In this document: piece after piece, positions 1-12,404 of the stretch
Layout of the letters: every line of letters starts with the position of its first letter
Position numbering within the stretch: the stretch's first letter is position 1
From: Polychytrium aggregatum
Taxonomy: Eukaryota > Chytridiomycota > Chytridiomycetes > Polychytriales
Direction: 5' to 3'
Length of the DNA stretch: 64,000 bases
Assembly: GCF_025602895.1 (NCBI RefSeq)
Contig: NW_026516335.1
Span: 47,868 to 111,867 of the forward strand
Made by a program: the position numbers and the translations under genes
Notes under the pieces: generated by a model
The model's database searches: none
What the model saw: the letters and a program-made list of their open reading frames with translations, nothing else
What the model was told of the DNA's origin: nothing

Positions 1-79
1 GCGTCGCCCAGGATGTCCACTGACGTTGACAGACGTCCGGCGATATGAACTCCATTCCTGACCGCCTCCCGCTCCACAG

Positions 80-3000
80 ACCGACTTTGTCGGAACTCAG
101 GACACCAGCGGCTGCATTGCTGTCCCTGCTAACCAGCAGTGCAGCACCGGCGCCAACCCCCTCTTGGCTATGGTTCCCTACAGTAAGACAGCTCGCCACC
201 GCCAGCCTCGCTGCATCCATCTGCTGCATCCATCTGCTGCATCCATCTGCTGCTCCACACGACGCATCTTCGGCAGCAAGCCCCAATCCTGTCCTTCTGC
301 CTGAACCCAACGTCATTCCCATCTCCCCAGTCGGCGCCAGCGGCAACTGCCCTGATTCCAGCTGCTTCAACCCCAATGGCCAATGCACGTCTGTTGCCAA
401 CAGCGTACGACATCTGCCTCCGCCTGGTGCTGCTCCTGGCTGCGGCGCTGCTATCGCCTCGTTGCTTCGTCGCTCTTCTACCTCTCGCCGCTCTATTAAT
501 GCCTCCCATGTTCTCAGGGCAAGTTCATCAACGGCAACACCCCGGTGATCTGCGGCAGCTATGCGTATCTGTAAGCCGCTGACTCTGCTCATCCAACTTG
601 CCTCGACAATGTTCATGGCACCAGTCGCTAATTGACTCGATCTGTATCAACTGGCTCTCTTCCACACTGATACCCATGCAAATCTTCCATGCTGATACCC
701 ATGGCAAACCTCTGCCCTGATACTGCGCTCATTCTCGTCCACTCTCTAGGATGAAGCAGGTCAAGAGCGCTTCGCCCAACCTCCGATTCCTTATCAGCAT
801 CGGTGGTTGGACCGACTCCAACCTCTTTTCGCCTGCCACCGAAGCCAAGTACATTGACAAGTTTGTCACCAGCATCGTCAAGTTTGTCCAGTTCTTTGGC
901 TTCGATGGCGTCGACTTTGACTGGGAGTACCCTGTCTTTGAGCATGGCGGTCAGGCCGTCACCGCCTCTTCACCTGTTCCCGGCGGCACCGTTGACTCGG
1001 TCTCGGACTGCTCTTCAAGCGGCTGTGCCTATCCTGGACGTGTTAACGACCGTGCCAAGTTCAACAACCTGCTCTCCAAGACCCGTGCTGCCTTCAATGC
1101 CATCGGCAAGACTGCCAACAACGAAAACTACCTGATCAGTATTGCCGCCCCTGCCGGAGACGAGAGCTCCAAAATGGATCTCCCGACCGTCTGTGGCATC
1201 GTGGACTATGTCAACGTGGGTGGTTCTTGGGCCCCATTCACCTTGTATCGGCAACATGCGCTACTGCACTGCACTGCTGGCTCTGATGACATGAGTGTAT
1301 CGCGTTGCTCGCCGACCCGTTCACTGAGCAAGCTCGTGTTGTTTGTCGCCCGCAATTTCACCGTTCGCTGATCCAAACTGCATCACCTGCTCTGTCTGTT
1401 GCAGCTGATGACCTACGACATGGCTGGATCTTGGGACTCCAACACTGGGCACCACGCTCCTCTGTATTCAAGTACGTCTTGCTTCCACCGCAACGTACTC
1501 GTGCATTCCCTATTCTGTATTCCCTAGCTGTCGCCACAGACGCTGCACTCCCTATGGCCTCGCCTCTACAGCCGTTGCATGTGCCGTGCGCTCCTCTCGT
1601 TGAATGTAAGCTGATATGAATCCACCTACTTTCGCTGCGGGCATATCCATCAGCCGGTGGCAGTCTCTCCGTCGACACTACGGTCTCGACTTACCTCTCC
1701 CAAGGCTGTCCCTCCAACAAGCTTGTTGTCGGCATTCCGTTCTATGGCCATGCCTGGTGAGTACCGCATCTCATTGTCTACTTGAGAGCTCGTGTCTTGC
1801 GTCCTGGCTTGCCGCTGGCAACACCAAACCAAGAATATTGACATGCCCATTAACACATTACCCCTATCATCGTTTAGGTTTGGCGTGGCCGATGGCGGAA
1901 CTCACGGCCTCGGTCAAGCGGGTACCTCTCCACCCGCCTCGCTCAACTGGGACTATCACAGCATTATCGCAGATACCACCTACTCGACGTACTGGGACAA
2001 TCAAGCCTACGCCAGTTTTGGATACAGCGCGGCCGAGTCGCGGTTTGTCTCGTTCGATGACACGGAGGCAATCACGGGCAAAGTTCAATACTCGAACGCC
2101 AGAAACCTCGGGGGCTTCATGGTGAAGTATCGTCGGCGGCTGCCACCCCATATCTCAACCCTCGGACACACTGTAGAGTCGCTACTATGCTGACAGTCAG
2201 TGCATCCCTTCATTCCAGATCTACCCCAACAACGGCGATGACGCATCGAACACCTTGCTGTCTGCTCTTCCGGGCCGTTACGCCGGGTGCTATGTTGACG
2301 GTCCCACTCGCGTCCTGTCGTACTCTGCTGGGGTATGGTGCTCGAACAGCATATGTGGCTGTTGTATAGGATTGCAGCCATACAGCGGTACAGCGATACA
2401 GCGGTACAGCGATACAGCCATACAGCCATACAGCCATACAGCCATACAGCCATACAGCCATACAGCCATACAGCCATACAGCCATACAGCCATACAGCCA
2501 TACAGTGGATTAGAAGAGCGAACTTTGGAAAAATGATCTTTGTGCTCGTACTGACCGATTGCCAATACGTATACCCACACAGCAATCGTCCTCGATGACA
2601 CTCCAATCCTGTTCCAGCATCTGCTCCAGCAACGGATACAAGTAAGTGCGACAGCATGCCTGCAAGCACAACATGGACTCGTTCCGTTGTCGTGACGGCT
2701 CACCATGGGACATTTAGTTGATGCTAAATGATCCAATCTCTATCGCCAGACTCTTTGGAGTTGAAAACGGCAGCGAGTGCTATTGTGGCAACAGCATCGT
2801 CTCGGGCACTGCTGGCGGCAACGGCGGAGTCGCCGGCACCTTGGCTCCGACCAGCGACTGCAACACGCCCTGCAGTGGAAGCTCCAGCGACATGTGTGGA
2901 GGTGGCTGGCGAATGTCTGTCGACTTGGTTGCTGCACCTCTACAGATTCCTGGTTGCTTCGTCGACGGTAGCAGCCGCGTCCTCTCTGGATACAGCACGG

Positions 3001-5023
3001 TGAGTAGGATGTCAATCCGTTCTATCATGATCAGAGACAGGTGTGACCATGCAATATGATGACGGGTACTTGCACCGCAGTGCCATGATGCTTATCGACT
3101 CCTTTTCTTCCTGCACTGCCAGACATTGAGCTCGATGACTCCATCTTCGTGCAGTCAAATCTGCGCCGGCAAGTCTTTCAAGTATGCGCATTACGAGTCA
3201 TTTGGGTTTAGCAACGTCGAGCGATCGACTGCAATCGCTGCCACTTGGTCGCTGTCTCACTGCAATCCAACAGATTCCATGCCACTAACACAACTCCCTT
3301 CGCGATTACATAGGTACTATGGCGTCGAGTATGGATCCGAATGCTACTGCGGCAACTCCATCAACTCAGGCAGTCCTGGTGGCGATGGTGGCGTCGAAGG
3401 TGTCAATGTTGCCACCTCGCAGTGCAACGTTGCATGTTCTGGTGATTCCACCCAAGCTTGTGGAGGCTCCTGGAGAGTGTGGGTTGCCCCTGTCTCCTCC
3501 ACGCCTCCTCCGCCTCCCCCGCCACCTCCGCCGCCGCCGCCGCCGCCTCCTCCAACCAACAATCCGATTCCTGGATGCTACATCGACGGTTCGGCCCGAG
3601 TTTTGAAGGACTTTTCTACGGTACGCTGCCTCCTCGGATATCGAACGCATCCCACACAGCATGTCATCAACTAACCTTCGTGTCTCCCCCCCTCCTTCCT
3701 TCCAGCAATCCTCCTCGATGACGCCAGCAACCTGCAACAGCTTCTGCGCCAGCAAGGGATCCACGTGAGTTGAGCCACACCTATTCAGCGTTTGTACACG
3801 TCAGTCATATTCATTGCACTCACAGTCGACGTTCTAACCTCCATCAGGTACTACGGCGTTGAATACGGAGTGGAATGCTACTGTGGCAGTACCATTACTT
3901 CTGGTTCAGCCGGCGGCAACGGCGGCACCACTGGAACCAACGTTGCCTCGAGCCAGTGCAACACGGCTTGTGCCGGCGACTCAACCAAGACTTGCGGCGC
4001 TGCATGGAGAGTTTGGATCGCTCAAGTATCCTCGACGCCACCTGCGCCGCCGCCTCCCCCCACCAACAATCCGATTCCTGGATGCTACATCGACGGTTCG
4101 GCCCGAGTTTTGAAGGACTTTTCTACGGTACGCTGCCTCCTCGGATATCGAACGCATCCCACACAGCATGTCATCAACTAACCTTCGTGTCTCCCCCCCT
4201 CCTTCCTTCCAGCAATCCTCCTCGATGACGCCAGCAACCTGCAACAGCTTCTGCGCCAGCAAGGGATCCACGTGAGTTGAGCCACACCTATTCAGCGTTT
4301 GTACACGTCAGTCATATTCATTGCACTCACAGTCGACGTTCTAACCTCCATCAGGTACTACGGCGTTGAATACGGAGTGGAATGCTACTGTGGCAGTACC
4401 ATTACTTCTGGTTCAGCCGGCGGCAACGGCGGCACCACTGGAACCAACGTCGCCTCGAGCCAGTGCAGCATGGCTTGCTCTGGCGATTCGACCAAGACCT
4501 GCGGCGCTGCATGGAGAGTTTGGATTGCCCAAGTCACTGTCGCCCCGCCTCCGACCAATCCCGTTCCCGGCTGCTATATCGATGGCTCGGCTCGTGTTTT
4601 GGCCGACTACAGCGAGGTAATGCTCCTTCCCCATAGCTTGCCATCCATGTTGTGTTGATGGCTGGAAAGTTGATCGGACGGCCTCTCTTGCTTCAGGTCT
4701 CGAGCTCTATGACTCCCGCAGTTTGCAACAGCTTCTGTTCGAGCAAAAAGTCCAAGTAAGTGCCATCCATGTTGAGCGCTTTCTGGTAATCGGATGCTGA
4801 GCACGATCATTGACGATGAGCAATCGTGCGGATTAGGTACTACGGCCTGGAGTACGGCTCGGAGTGCTACTGTGGCAACACCATCACCTCTGGCTCAGCC
4901 GGCGGCAACGGCGGCACCACCGGCACCAACGTTGCCTCGAGCCAGTGCAACATGGCTTGCTCTGGCGATTCGACCAAGACCTGCGGTGCTGCATGGAAAG
5001 TGTGGATTGCAACGGTTGCATAA
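80..5023 (+). CDS. GH18 chitinase with five WSC domains (5' partial)
   Basis: Secreted chitin hydrolase, cut by the left window edge; the first 79 bases look like the end of an intron. Short Cys-rich exons (80-181, about 333-406, 520-571) precede a GH18 catalytic domain: SIGGW near 795-810, the catalytic motif DGVDFDWEYP near 904-933 with its Glu, then MTYDMAGSWD near 1407 and the strand ending FYGHAW near 1740. The barrel ends near 2260. Five WSC modules follow, each starting GCY/FxDG and containing ECYCGN/S and C-rich WR/KVW ends (about 2278-2940, 2951-3490, 3574-4025, 4078-4530, 4567-5020). Each is split by one intron before the YYG(V/L)EYG exon, and proline-rich linkers separate some modules. 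WSC domains bind glycans, so the tail probably anchors the enzyme on chitin or cell wall. The stop is at 5021. GH18 and WSC assignments are firm; the upstream part is missing. Confidence 0.88.
2374..2508. repeat. 8-bp minisatellite (ATACAGCC) in chitinase intron
   Basis: Tandem array of ATACAGCC and variants (GTACAGCG, ATACAGCG at the left end), about 16 units. It lies in the intron that splits the first WSC domain, between a GT near 2334 and the exon near 2590. Open frames through it on both strands are just translated repeat. Confidence 0.9.
3555..4450 (+). repeat. Exact direct duplication of a WSC module, period 507 bp
   Basis: Bases 3555-3943 recur at 4062-4450 with no difference seen over 389 bp, including two introns (for example from GTACGC at 3621 and GTGAGT near 3767). 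The copies diverge at 3944/4451 (T versus C). The unit encodes the third WSC domain and its linker, so the fourth WSC domain is a recent tandem copy of the third. Confidence 0.92.
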
Positions 5024-6047
5024 GCGGTGCGCTTCGGAAAGTCTCTATGGTGATTGTGTTGTGAAGTATCTATGCGAGTATTTTGACTCTCCGACGTTTG
5101 CGTCGGTAGTCGGTTGGTGTTACGCTATTCAGAAAAGCAAAATGGGACACGTCCATACGAAATGAACATGTATTCTGCGATAGGCTGAGCCCGACAAAGC
5201 CATATACAATGAAAACTGATCACCTTGGCGAATCCCTTGGCCCGGCGCATGCCTGCACACCACAGCGCATTTGGATGTCGTGAGATGGCTCCATTTTCAA
5301 GAGCCGCCGGCCCATTGAGCATCCTTGCAGTGCACCCGGCATGCATCCGCGACTGGCCGACGAAATGGTCTCCGCCGCTGGGCCGACCCAAAGATACCCA
5401 ACACCGCCGATGGCGTCGCCCCCCAGCCGTCCTGGGCGGGCGCAGCGGCGGGGTATCCGCATCATGCCTCATGATTCGTCACCTGCACCGTCACATCCTT
5501 CGGGCCGGTTGCGCCCAGAGTCGCTGTCAAACCCAGCCAGATGGCTGCGTTATGCGGGCTTTTGCTGCGATGCAGGGCATATCAATCACCGCGAGCTTGT
5601 TCGCTGCACATCTGGCCAGCAACAACGGATCTGCTCACAGGCGGGCCCAGACGGCGGTGCTGCTCCGTCGGCGGGCTTTGGCTGGTCATCATCGGCGGCC
5701 GACCTCCGAGCAGCGGCCGTCGCCACCGCTTCCGCCCTTGGTGGGTTGGCGGCGTTGAAACCTTCCTCTCTTGTGGCTCTTCTGGTTGCTCTGGTGATAC
5801 CCATCCAGCGAACGAACGAAATGCTCCAGAGAAGCTTGATGTCGCTATAAGAAGCGCCATCGCCGGCCTGACGCTTGCCCAGCAACGCCCTGCCTCCCGT
5901 CTTCCTCGGCTTTCTGACCGCACACCCGCCTGTCCTTGCGTCTTGCTCCTTGGCCCGTTTGCAGAAGCTTCTCTCTCTGCTCCCCTTGCCTGATCATCCC
6001 TTTGCTCTCGGAGCCCAAGCACTGGGCTGCCTCGCCTATCGTTCACC
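5024..6047. other. Intergenic spacer, no gene recognised
   Basis: About 1 kb between the chitinase stop and the TRP-like gene. Open frames exist on both strands but show no family motif or convincing exon structure. It presumably holds the promoter of the downstream gene. Confidence 0.5.
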
Positions 6048-9000
6048 ATGAGCGGCGACCTCGACCTTACCCAAACTTCAGGTGGGTGGCACTCGGTTTC
6101 CAACGGTCGCGCGGACCTGACTCCCAGAGTCAACGAATCCCTCGGGCTGGCTCTGTTGAGATGCCGCTGGCGGATGCAGCAACTGAGATCTGATCTTGCT
6201 TGATCGAACGCTGCACACCCAGCATTCGAGCAATTTTATCGCCTCACGCAGCCAAACTCCATCTGGGACGACATACAGGCAGGAGATGAGGCCGCCGTAT
6301 CCACAAAGATCAAGAGCCACTATATTACCTTTGATACCGTCGGCAAAGAAGGCGAAAGCCCACTCCACTTTGCCATTTTGAGCAACAGAGATGCAACGAA
6401 GGATTCGCCTTGGTACAAGATAGCCGTGATGCTCATCAAAGAATTCCCCGACCTCGTTCACAAGCCCTACGGCGTTGGGCGATACCAAGGCGAAACTGCC
6501 CTCCATCTCGCTGCCGCGAAGAACCAACCCCGCATGTTTGATTTGTTGATCAATAACGGTGCCGTGGAGACGATATGCTCCGGTGCCCCGGCGTGTCTCA
6601 GGAACGACTCGAACGCCGATGCCGCCTCAATCACCAGAATCCATTCCCCTGATCAGCTGTGCGGCAGCGCCTTCAAACCAGATGAAGAGAACGGCTACAT
6701 GTATTATGGGTAACTCCGAAACACTGTCGCAATGGCTTCGAAGACCCGGCTCTTGCTTGGTCCAAGTTGTGGGCCCTCGACACTCATATTCTCCACGATC
6801 TATTCCCTGTGGCTCGCTATCTCTCCGCTCCTCTGTCCACTTGGCGTCGCTACCGGATCACAGCAAATCGGTTCTGTAAGTGTCGGCTCCCCGTAAACAA
6901 CAAGAGGCTCCTGACTCCCAGTTTCCTGTCCGGGCCATGTCATCCGCATTGTACACCAGATTTGGCCTTGTTCTTGGATCTGGCTAACGTCAGTGTACTC
7001 TTCACCTGATAGCTCCTTTGCCGCAGTCGTCGGGTCAACCGAACTCGTCCAACTCCTGCTGGAAAGACACAAGGGGAGTGTGAAGCAGGATACAGATGTT
7101 ACTGTCGGTCCATCATGCCCAGTCGAAGGGAACGGTACGTGTTGCTGGACACACAGTCGATTCGATTAGAGTATCGCCCGCCTTCGTCCTCGATCTTATC
7201 GACCGATTGGATCGAGAGTCGCGGCGCGCTCACCCTGGATGGTAGAGTTGGCTGACGTGGATCCTCTTGGATGTCTGCTCGGGGTTCTCCACCCTACTAC
7301 CGACACCACCGTCCAGGCAACACGGTTCTACACGTAAGTGACATCCACCAGCCTGCCATTGCCGCAGCAGTCGACCAATAGGCTACAGTCATATGCTTAC
7401 AGGGGATGGAGATTCGGTTGATCAGTGATGTGCCGCTGCGCTGTGATGGTCGCATGCACATGCTCACTCTGATTGTGGGTATACTGCAACGACAGGTTCT
7501 TGCCTATTGGGGGCTATTCCAGTCCAATTGCATCGACCAGCAATCTTGCTGGGACATCATCGTCGCCTTTTGCGACAAAGAGTATGGCCGCGGATCCGAT
7601 CAACACCCCTTCAATATCTGCAACCATGATGACTATACCCCGTTCCGCCTCGCGATTAAGCGTGGCCATGTTGGTGCCATGGACACCATCAAGACCCAAA
7701 TGTGGGAGGTAAGCCGACGCGATCGAGCCCCTGACACCAGGCTTGCCTCGTACCAAATCAGAGATTGTGCTGCAATCGACCATGTCAACCGCCGGCGTTC
7801 CACCCGCCCGGCTGATGGCTGATGGCTGATGGCTGATGGCTGATGGCTGATGGCTGATGGCTGATGGCTGATGGCTGATGGCTGATGGCTGATGGCTGAT
7901 GGCTGATACCAAATGAGCGCCGTCTCCATAGTTTGGCATGTCGAGATCAATCCTCTACCGAGTCGATGAGATTGACACGACGAGAATCGAATTCGGGCCC
8001 ACCACACGCGGCGATCAAACCCCAGTCGATGAATTCAGCTCGCTGCACTACAAGCGCAACATATTCTCGCCCACGGTTGGGCAGAAATCCGCTCTCCAGA
8101 TTGCTGTTGAGCACAAGCACCATCACATTCTCACGCATCCGATCATGCATATCCTCCTGCGAATCAAATGGGAGACTCATGTCCGCAGAGCCTACCTTTT
8201 CGAGCTTGCCCTCCAAGTGCTCATGATGGTTTCCATCACCGTGGCATTCATGCTCCTGCCATCGGCGTATAGTACATGGAAGGACGTTGACGTCAACCTT
8301 CATCCCAACATCACGGCGATCCTCGCTCCAAATATGACCGTCAGCGTCGATCCCAACATCTTCGATCCCAGTGCCAACTTCACCACCAGCATCAGCTCCA
8401 ACTCCACCGCCAGCTTACTTTCGAGTATTTACGCAAAGAACTCCCGTGAAATCGCGCGAGCATCATTCGAATGTGTGATATGTGTCACCATCATCATCAT
8501 CACTTTCCGCGAGGTTATGTTCACCGCTGCTCGCTTCACTTGGCCCTACTACAAGGAAGCAAAGCCAAAGAAGAATGACGATGCGGTCGTGGGAGCCACA
8601 GCGATCAAGGCTCCACTCAGCCGAGTTGCCGTCAATCCCTTGGTTGTGTTCTACAACATTACGACCTGGTCTCTTCTTCCTTTGCTTTTGCTCAGCACTA
8701 CCATCCGCCGCGCTCCCATTTCTCTCGATCAGCCGACCCGATATCTAATCGATAGCATCGCCATTGGTCTTCTTGCCCTCTTGGGCTGGCTGCGCGCTTT
8801 CTACTTTGCCAACGGCTTCTCAAGCCTCGGAACGTTGGTCATCGTGATATGGACTTGCATTACCAAGGATTTGTTGATCTGGTCGACCATCTATGGCATC
8901 GTGCTCTTCTCCAGCGCACAGATCTTTAGTCTTCAGATGCGAAGCAGCATGGGCGACAACCAAAACGTGACGCACTGGTCCAGGGCATCCTCGGCCCTGC

Positions 9001-10676
9001 TGTCGCAGTTTGGGTATGTCTTCTCTCCCTCGGAACTGAAGGGTGGTGGTGTCCATGTTTGATCATCCCGCCCATGCAGGACCGCTGCTTGTTGCTGACT
9101 CTGCTCTCGAATCACCACCTCAGGTTTCTGTTTGGCCAAGGCTCGCCGCTCGACGACTTTTCCAACTCCCCGACTGAGCCCTTCATCCTGACCGCCTATG
9201 TCCTCTACCAAATCATAACAGGTTCGTCTTGCTCCTTGCATGACCATGCCATCGGTTATCTACTATCTGCCATATGCTATCGCTTGGTGTGCTCTCACTG
9301 CACGACCGAACGGCTCTAGTGCCCGCGATCATCAGGACGGATGCGGGCAACAATCCATCTGATTGAGTATCGCGGTGCACCTTCCGATCGATATCCAATT
9401 CGAGCAATCCTTTGATTCTCATTACGGCCCTCGGCCCCATATCGATTGCTGTCATTTTCCCAAACTATGTAGCCATCTTGCTTCTGAACATCTTCATTGC
9501 GCAGCTGAACAAGACCTTTGAGGACATTTATGATCGGGCTGAGCTTTATTGGCACTACCAATGGGCAAGGTATCCTGCCTGACATCCGGGCTTGCACATG
9601 TACACAAACCCCTTCCAGCTGATCTGATGCGGCAGGGACATGGTCCTTGATTGCGTGAGGTTCAATATCGCTCACGACTCTGTCTATCATGCTCGTTCAG
9701 CTTGGTCATGCACTTTGACAGTCGAACGCCCGTCCGGACATTGAGCCATGGCAAAGATTCACTTGCTGCCAAGATTCTTCGATGGATCTTTCTTTCGTTG
9801 AGGCTTGCGACCAAAGCATCCCTCCGAATGCCTACTGGTGTCCCGCTTCCACTCAACAGAGTTGCCAATTGGGCCTCGCGGACGTCTGCTTCAGGAGGCA
9901 TTGCCTCTGCGACGCCGATATCAGGAACATCAGCGGCATCGACAGCATCGACAGCATCAACAGCATCGACAGCATCGACAGCGTCGGCTACCCATGCTGC
10001 TGGTCAATCGACTCACGAGAACCATTCAGCCATCGGCTCTTCGTCTGGATCCGACCTCGCTCCACGACCTGAATCCTCCGCTAGCACCGTATCAAACGAC
10101 GTTCGCGGTTCTCACCCCTCCCTCTCCCCCTTGGCCGCCCATAATCCAAGCGCACTAAGCCCAAGCACGATCAACGTGCACACACACCCATCAAACGCAG
10201 CCCGTTTGTCAACGTCCGGCTCGAATAACCAGGGCCTGACTGACGACTGGACAACTGCCAATTACCTGATCATCCGTGAGCGGAAAGAGCCAAGTGGCTC
10301 CCAAATCGAATCTCCGGACTGCAAAGACGACACAACCACGGCCAAGTCCAAGCCTAAGTTTAAGCCGGTTAAACTTCTTACAGGCCGAGCCGAGTACCGC
10401 ATCGAAGGATTCAGTCCGTCGCGAATATGGTGGCGCTGGCAGGAAACAAGCGACGAGGCCTCCAGCGATAACCGGCCAGACCAAAGCGGAAGCCTCGAGC
10501 CGACCTCCGATGCCGGGGTAATCCCAGGCGCGACCACGGCTCCAAGCAGTGTGTCCATATCTATTGGGGAAATGAGGGCCACACCCAGTCCTCCCGGACT
10601 GGATAATCGACTTTCTCCTCACACCGACGCCAAAGATGGACAAGCCCTGCGCGAGAACGCCGGGCAAACCGCTTGA
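6048..10676 (+). CDS. Ankyrin-repeat TRP-like cation channel
   Basis: Plasma-membrane ion channel of the ankyrin plus six-helix type (TRPV-like layout). The start ATG at 6048 follows TTCACC; exon 1 ends at 6081 and exon 2 begins at 6223. Ankyrin-type helices are visible: GESPLHFAIL near 6352, GETALHLAAA near 6490, STELVQLLLERH near 7030 and YTPFRLAIKRGH near 7635. The large exon from about 7938 holds a further ankyrin-like helix and then the membrane domain: S1 (LQVLMMVSITVAFMLL), an extracellular loop with four N-glycosylation sequons (8308-8420), more helices to about 9010, a pore-side exon (9125-9221) and S6 (VAILLLNIFIAQL, about 9472-9510). The cytosolic tail is Ser/Thr-rich with an ASTAST repeat and ends at 10676. 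The intron arrangement between 9553 and 9760 is not resolved, so the join to the tail is uncertain. Ion selectivity and gating stimulus cannot be told from sequence. Confidence 0.75.
7811..7907. repeat. 7-bp minisatellite (CTGATGG) in TRP-like gene intron
   Basis: About 14 nearly perfect copies of a 7-bp unit, in the intron after the exon ending MWE (GTAAGC near 7709) and before the exon near 7938. There are no spacers between units, so it is not CRISPR-like. Confidence 0.93.
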
Positions 10677-11030
10677 GTCTCGATCCGAGGGGTGGGGTGG
10701 GTGGTTGCTCTATAGCCATCGGAGTTCAGAGTCGGAATTCCGTGCGAGGCAGTGGTTCAGAAATATACAGCACTATCATATACAGCACATTCATAGAAGG
10801 TATGGGGGATTTATTTGAGACGGTGGGCAAACATTCATTGCTTCCAGCTCCGATTGCACAGCAGAGGGAGAGAAGGAACGGAAGGAGCCATAGACAGTGG
10901 AAATTACACCATCTCTACTGCATTATTGTCTGAGCAATGCGGGGAGGTGTGTTTCTCGTGAGTGGGAAGGGGGTGTGGGAAGGGCGTGTTGGATGGATGG
11001 ATCCGGTGAATGCCAGCAGCAAGGACCTCT

Positions 11031-12404
11031 TTACTGGGTCTTGGGCTTCTTGGTCTTAGGCTTCTTGGTCTTGGTGGTCTTGGTCTTGGTGGTCTTGGTC
11101 TTCTTGGTGTGGGTGACAGGGACGGTGGTGGTGGCGGGCGGGGGAGGGGCAGGGCCGGAGGGAGGAATGACACCGAGGGTCTCGCTGAGCGAGTTGATGC
11201 CGGCCTCACCATAGCCGATCCAGAAGAAGCCGTTGGTACCCCAGGTGGCGGTCCAGTGGTTGCGGCAGAGCCAAGCCTTCTTGCTGTCGTCCCAGCCGAT
11301 GATGGAGACGGCGTGGCCACCGAGCTGCTTGCTGGAGGTCTTGTGGTAGACGGCGTTGTTGGTGCAGCAGTGGGGGAAGTCATCGTAGACGGTGAAGGCA
11401 GTGATGGCCGAGCCGTAGACAGCGACGTGCTGCTTGATGTCGTTGATCGAGGCAAAGTTGGCCTCCTGGAGACCAGTGTGGCGCGAGCAGCCCTTCTTGC
11501 AGGGCAGATCCTGGCCAGAGAGGGCGGCGCCGTAGGGGAAGCACGAGTCGTCGACCCAGCCCTGAGAAGAGACATCGGCGACGGCGTGGCTGGGGTACCA
11601 GCCGGTGGAGCACGAAGCCTGGTCGGCGGCGCCAAGGCAGAAGAAGAGGTCGGCCTCGGAGACGGAGACGGTCTCGCCCTTGGTGGCAAGAGCAACCTCA
11701 ACAATCTCGGCGGTGGAGAAGGCGACACAGCTGCCGCACTGGCCCTGGTTCTTGATGGCGCCAACCCAGCCCTTGGTGCGGGCGTCGAAGGAGGAGGGGA
11801 GGACAGCAGAGAGGACAGCCTCGCGCTGAGTATCGGTGCCATCGGCGGTGACACTGTCGCCCTACATAACCAGATCGATGCGAGAGGTCAGCATTCAGTT
11901 CCAACCAGGATGGCGTGGAACATGCCAGCGGGTCCAAGTGAACGAGCCAGCAACCAGGGCAGGGATATGCCGGGATGGCACATTTGCCGATGAACAGGTG
12001 TGGCCCGCTCCCGCCACCACCTTCGCTGCCACCGCCACAAGATATACACAGAGCCAGGAACAGCGCGGGCAAGACAGGACAGCGAATCAAGAACTTACAA
12101 AGACGGTGCCGATGAGGCTCGAGATGCTCTCATCGGAGTAGAGGTCCATCTCGTCATCAACGAGGTGGTTCTCGGAGTCGACGTGGTCCTTGACCTTCTG
12201 GACGAGGCCCTGGAAGGTCGAGTCGTTGGACTGGTCGACGTGAGCCTGGTAGGCACCCGAGGCATCGGTGTTCAGCTGCTCGGTGATGGAGCCGATGCGG
12301 GCATCGAGGTACTTGGTGTACTGGGAGAACTTGGTGCCGCGAGCAAAGGTGCTGCTGGCAAAGGTCAGGGCCAGACACAGGGTTGTGCAGGACTTGAAGA
12401 GCAT
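11031..12404 (-). CDS. Secreted papain-family (C1A) cysteine protease
   Basis: Two exons: 12099-12404 and 11031-11861, joined across a GT-AG intron. The product begins MLFKSCTTLCLALTFASSTFA, a clear signal peptide. An N-terminal prodomain-like segment follows (tyrosines and acidic helices, about residues 22-110). The mature peptidase carries the oxyanion Gln and nucleophile in NQGQCGSCVAFS, the His in GGHAVSIIGW and the Asn in RNHWTATWGTNGFFWIGYG. Two details are unusual: the residue after the catalytic Cys is Val instead of the usual Trp, and the Asn is followed by His instead of Ser. The C-terminus is a Pro-rich hinge and a Lys/Thr-rich repeat tail (KKTKTTKTK type) ending in Gln. The enzyme is probably exported to digest protein or host/substrate material. 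The family call is firm; substrate unknown. Confidence 0.9.

Noticed and set aside
2085-2736. Long minus-strand frames with repeated Tyr-Gly-Cys-Met-Ala-Val-Trp-Leu peptides
   Set aside because: They translate the 8-bp intronic minisatellite, and the stretch is an intron of the chitinase gene on the other strand.
7811-7907. Possible CRISPR-like array
   Set aside because: Units are contiguous with no spacers; a plain minisatellite. The same holds for the arrays at 2374 and 13089.
10904-11993. 316- and 327-codon frames overlapping the protease on both strands
   Set aside because: Shadow frames of a GC-rich coding exon; the protease frame carries all catalytic motifs.
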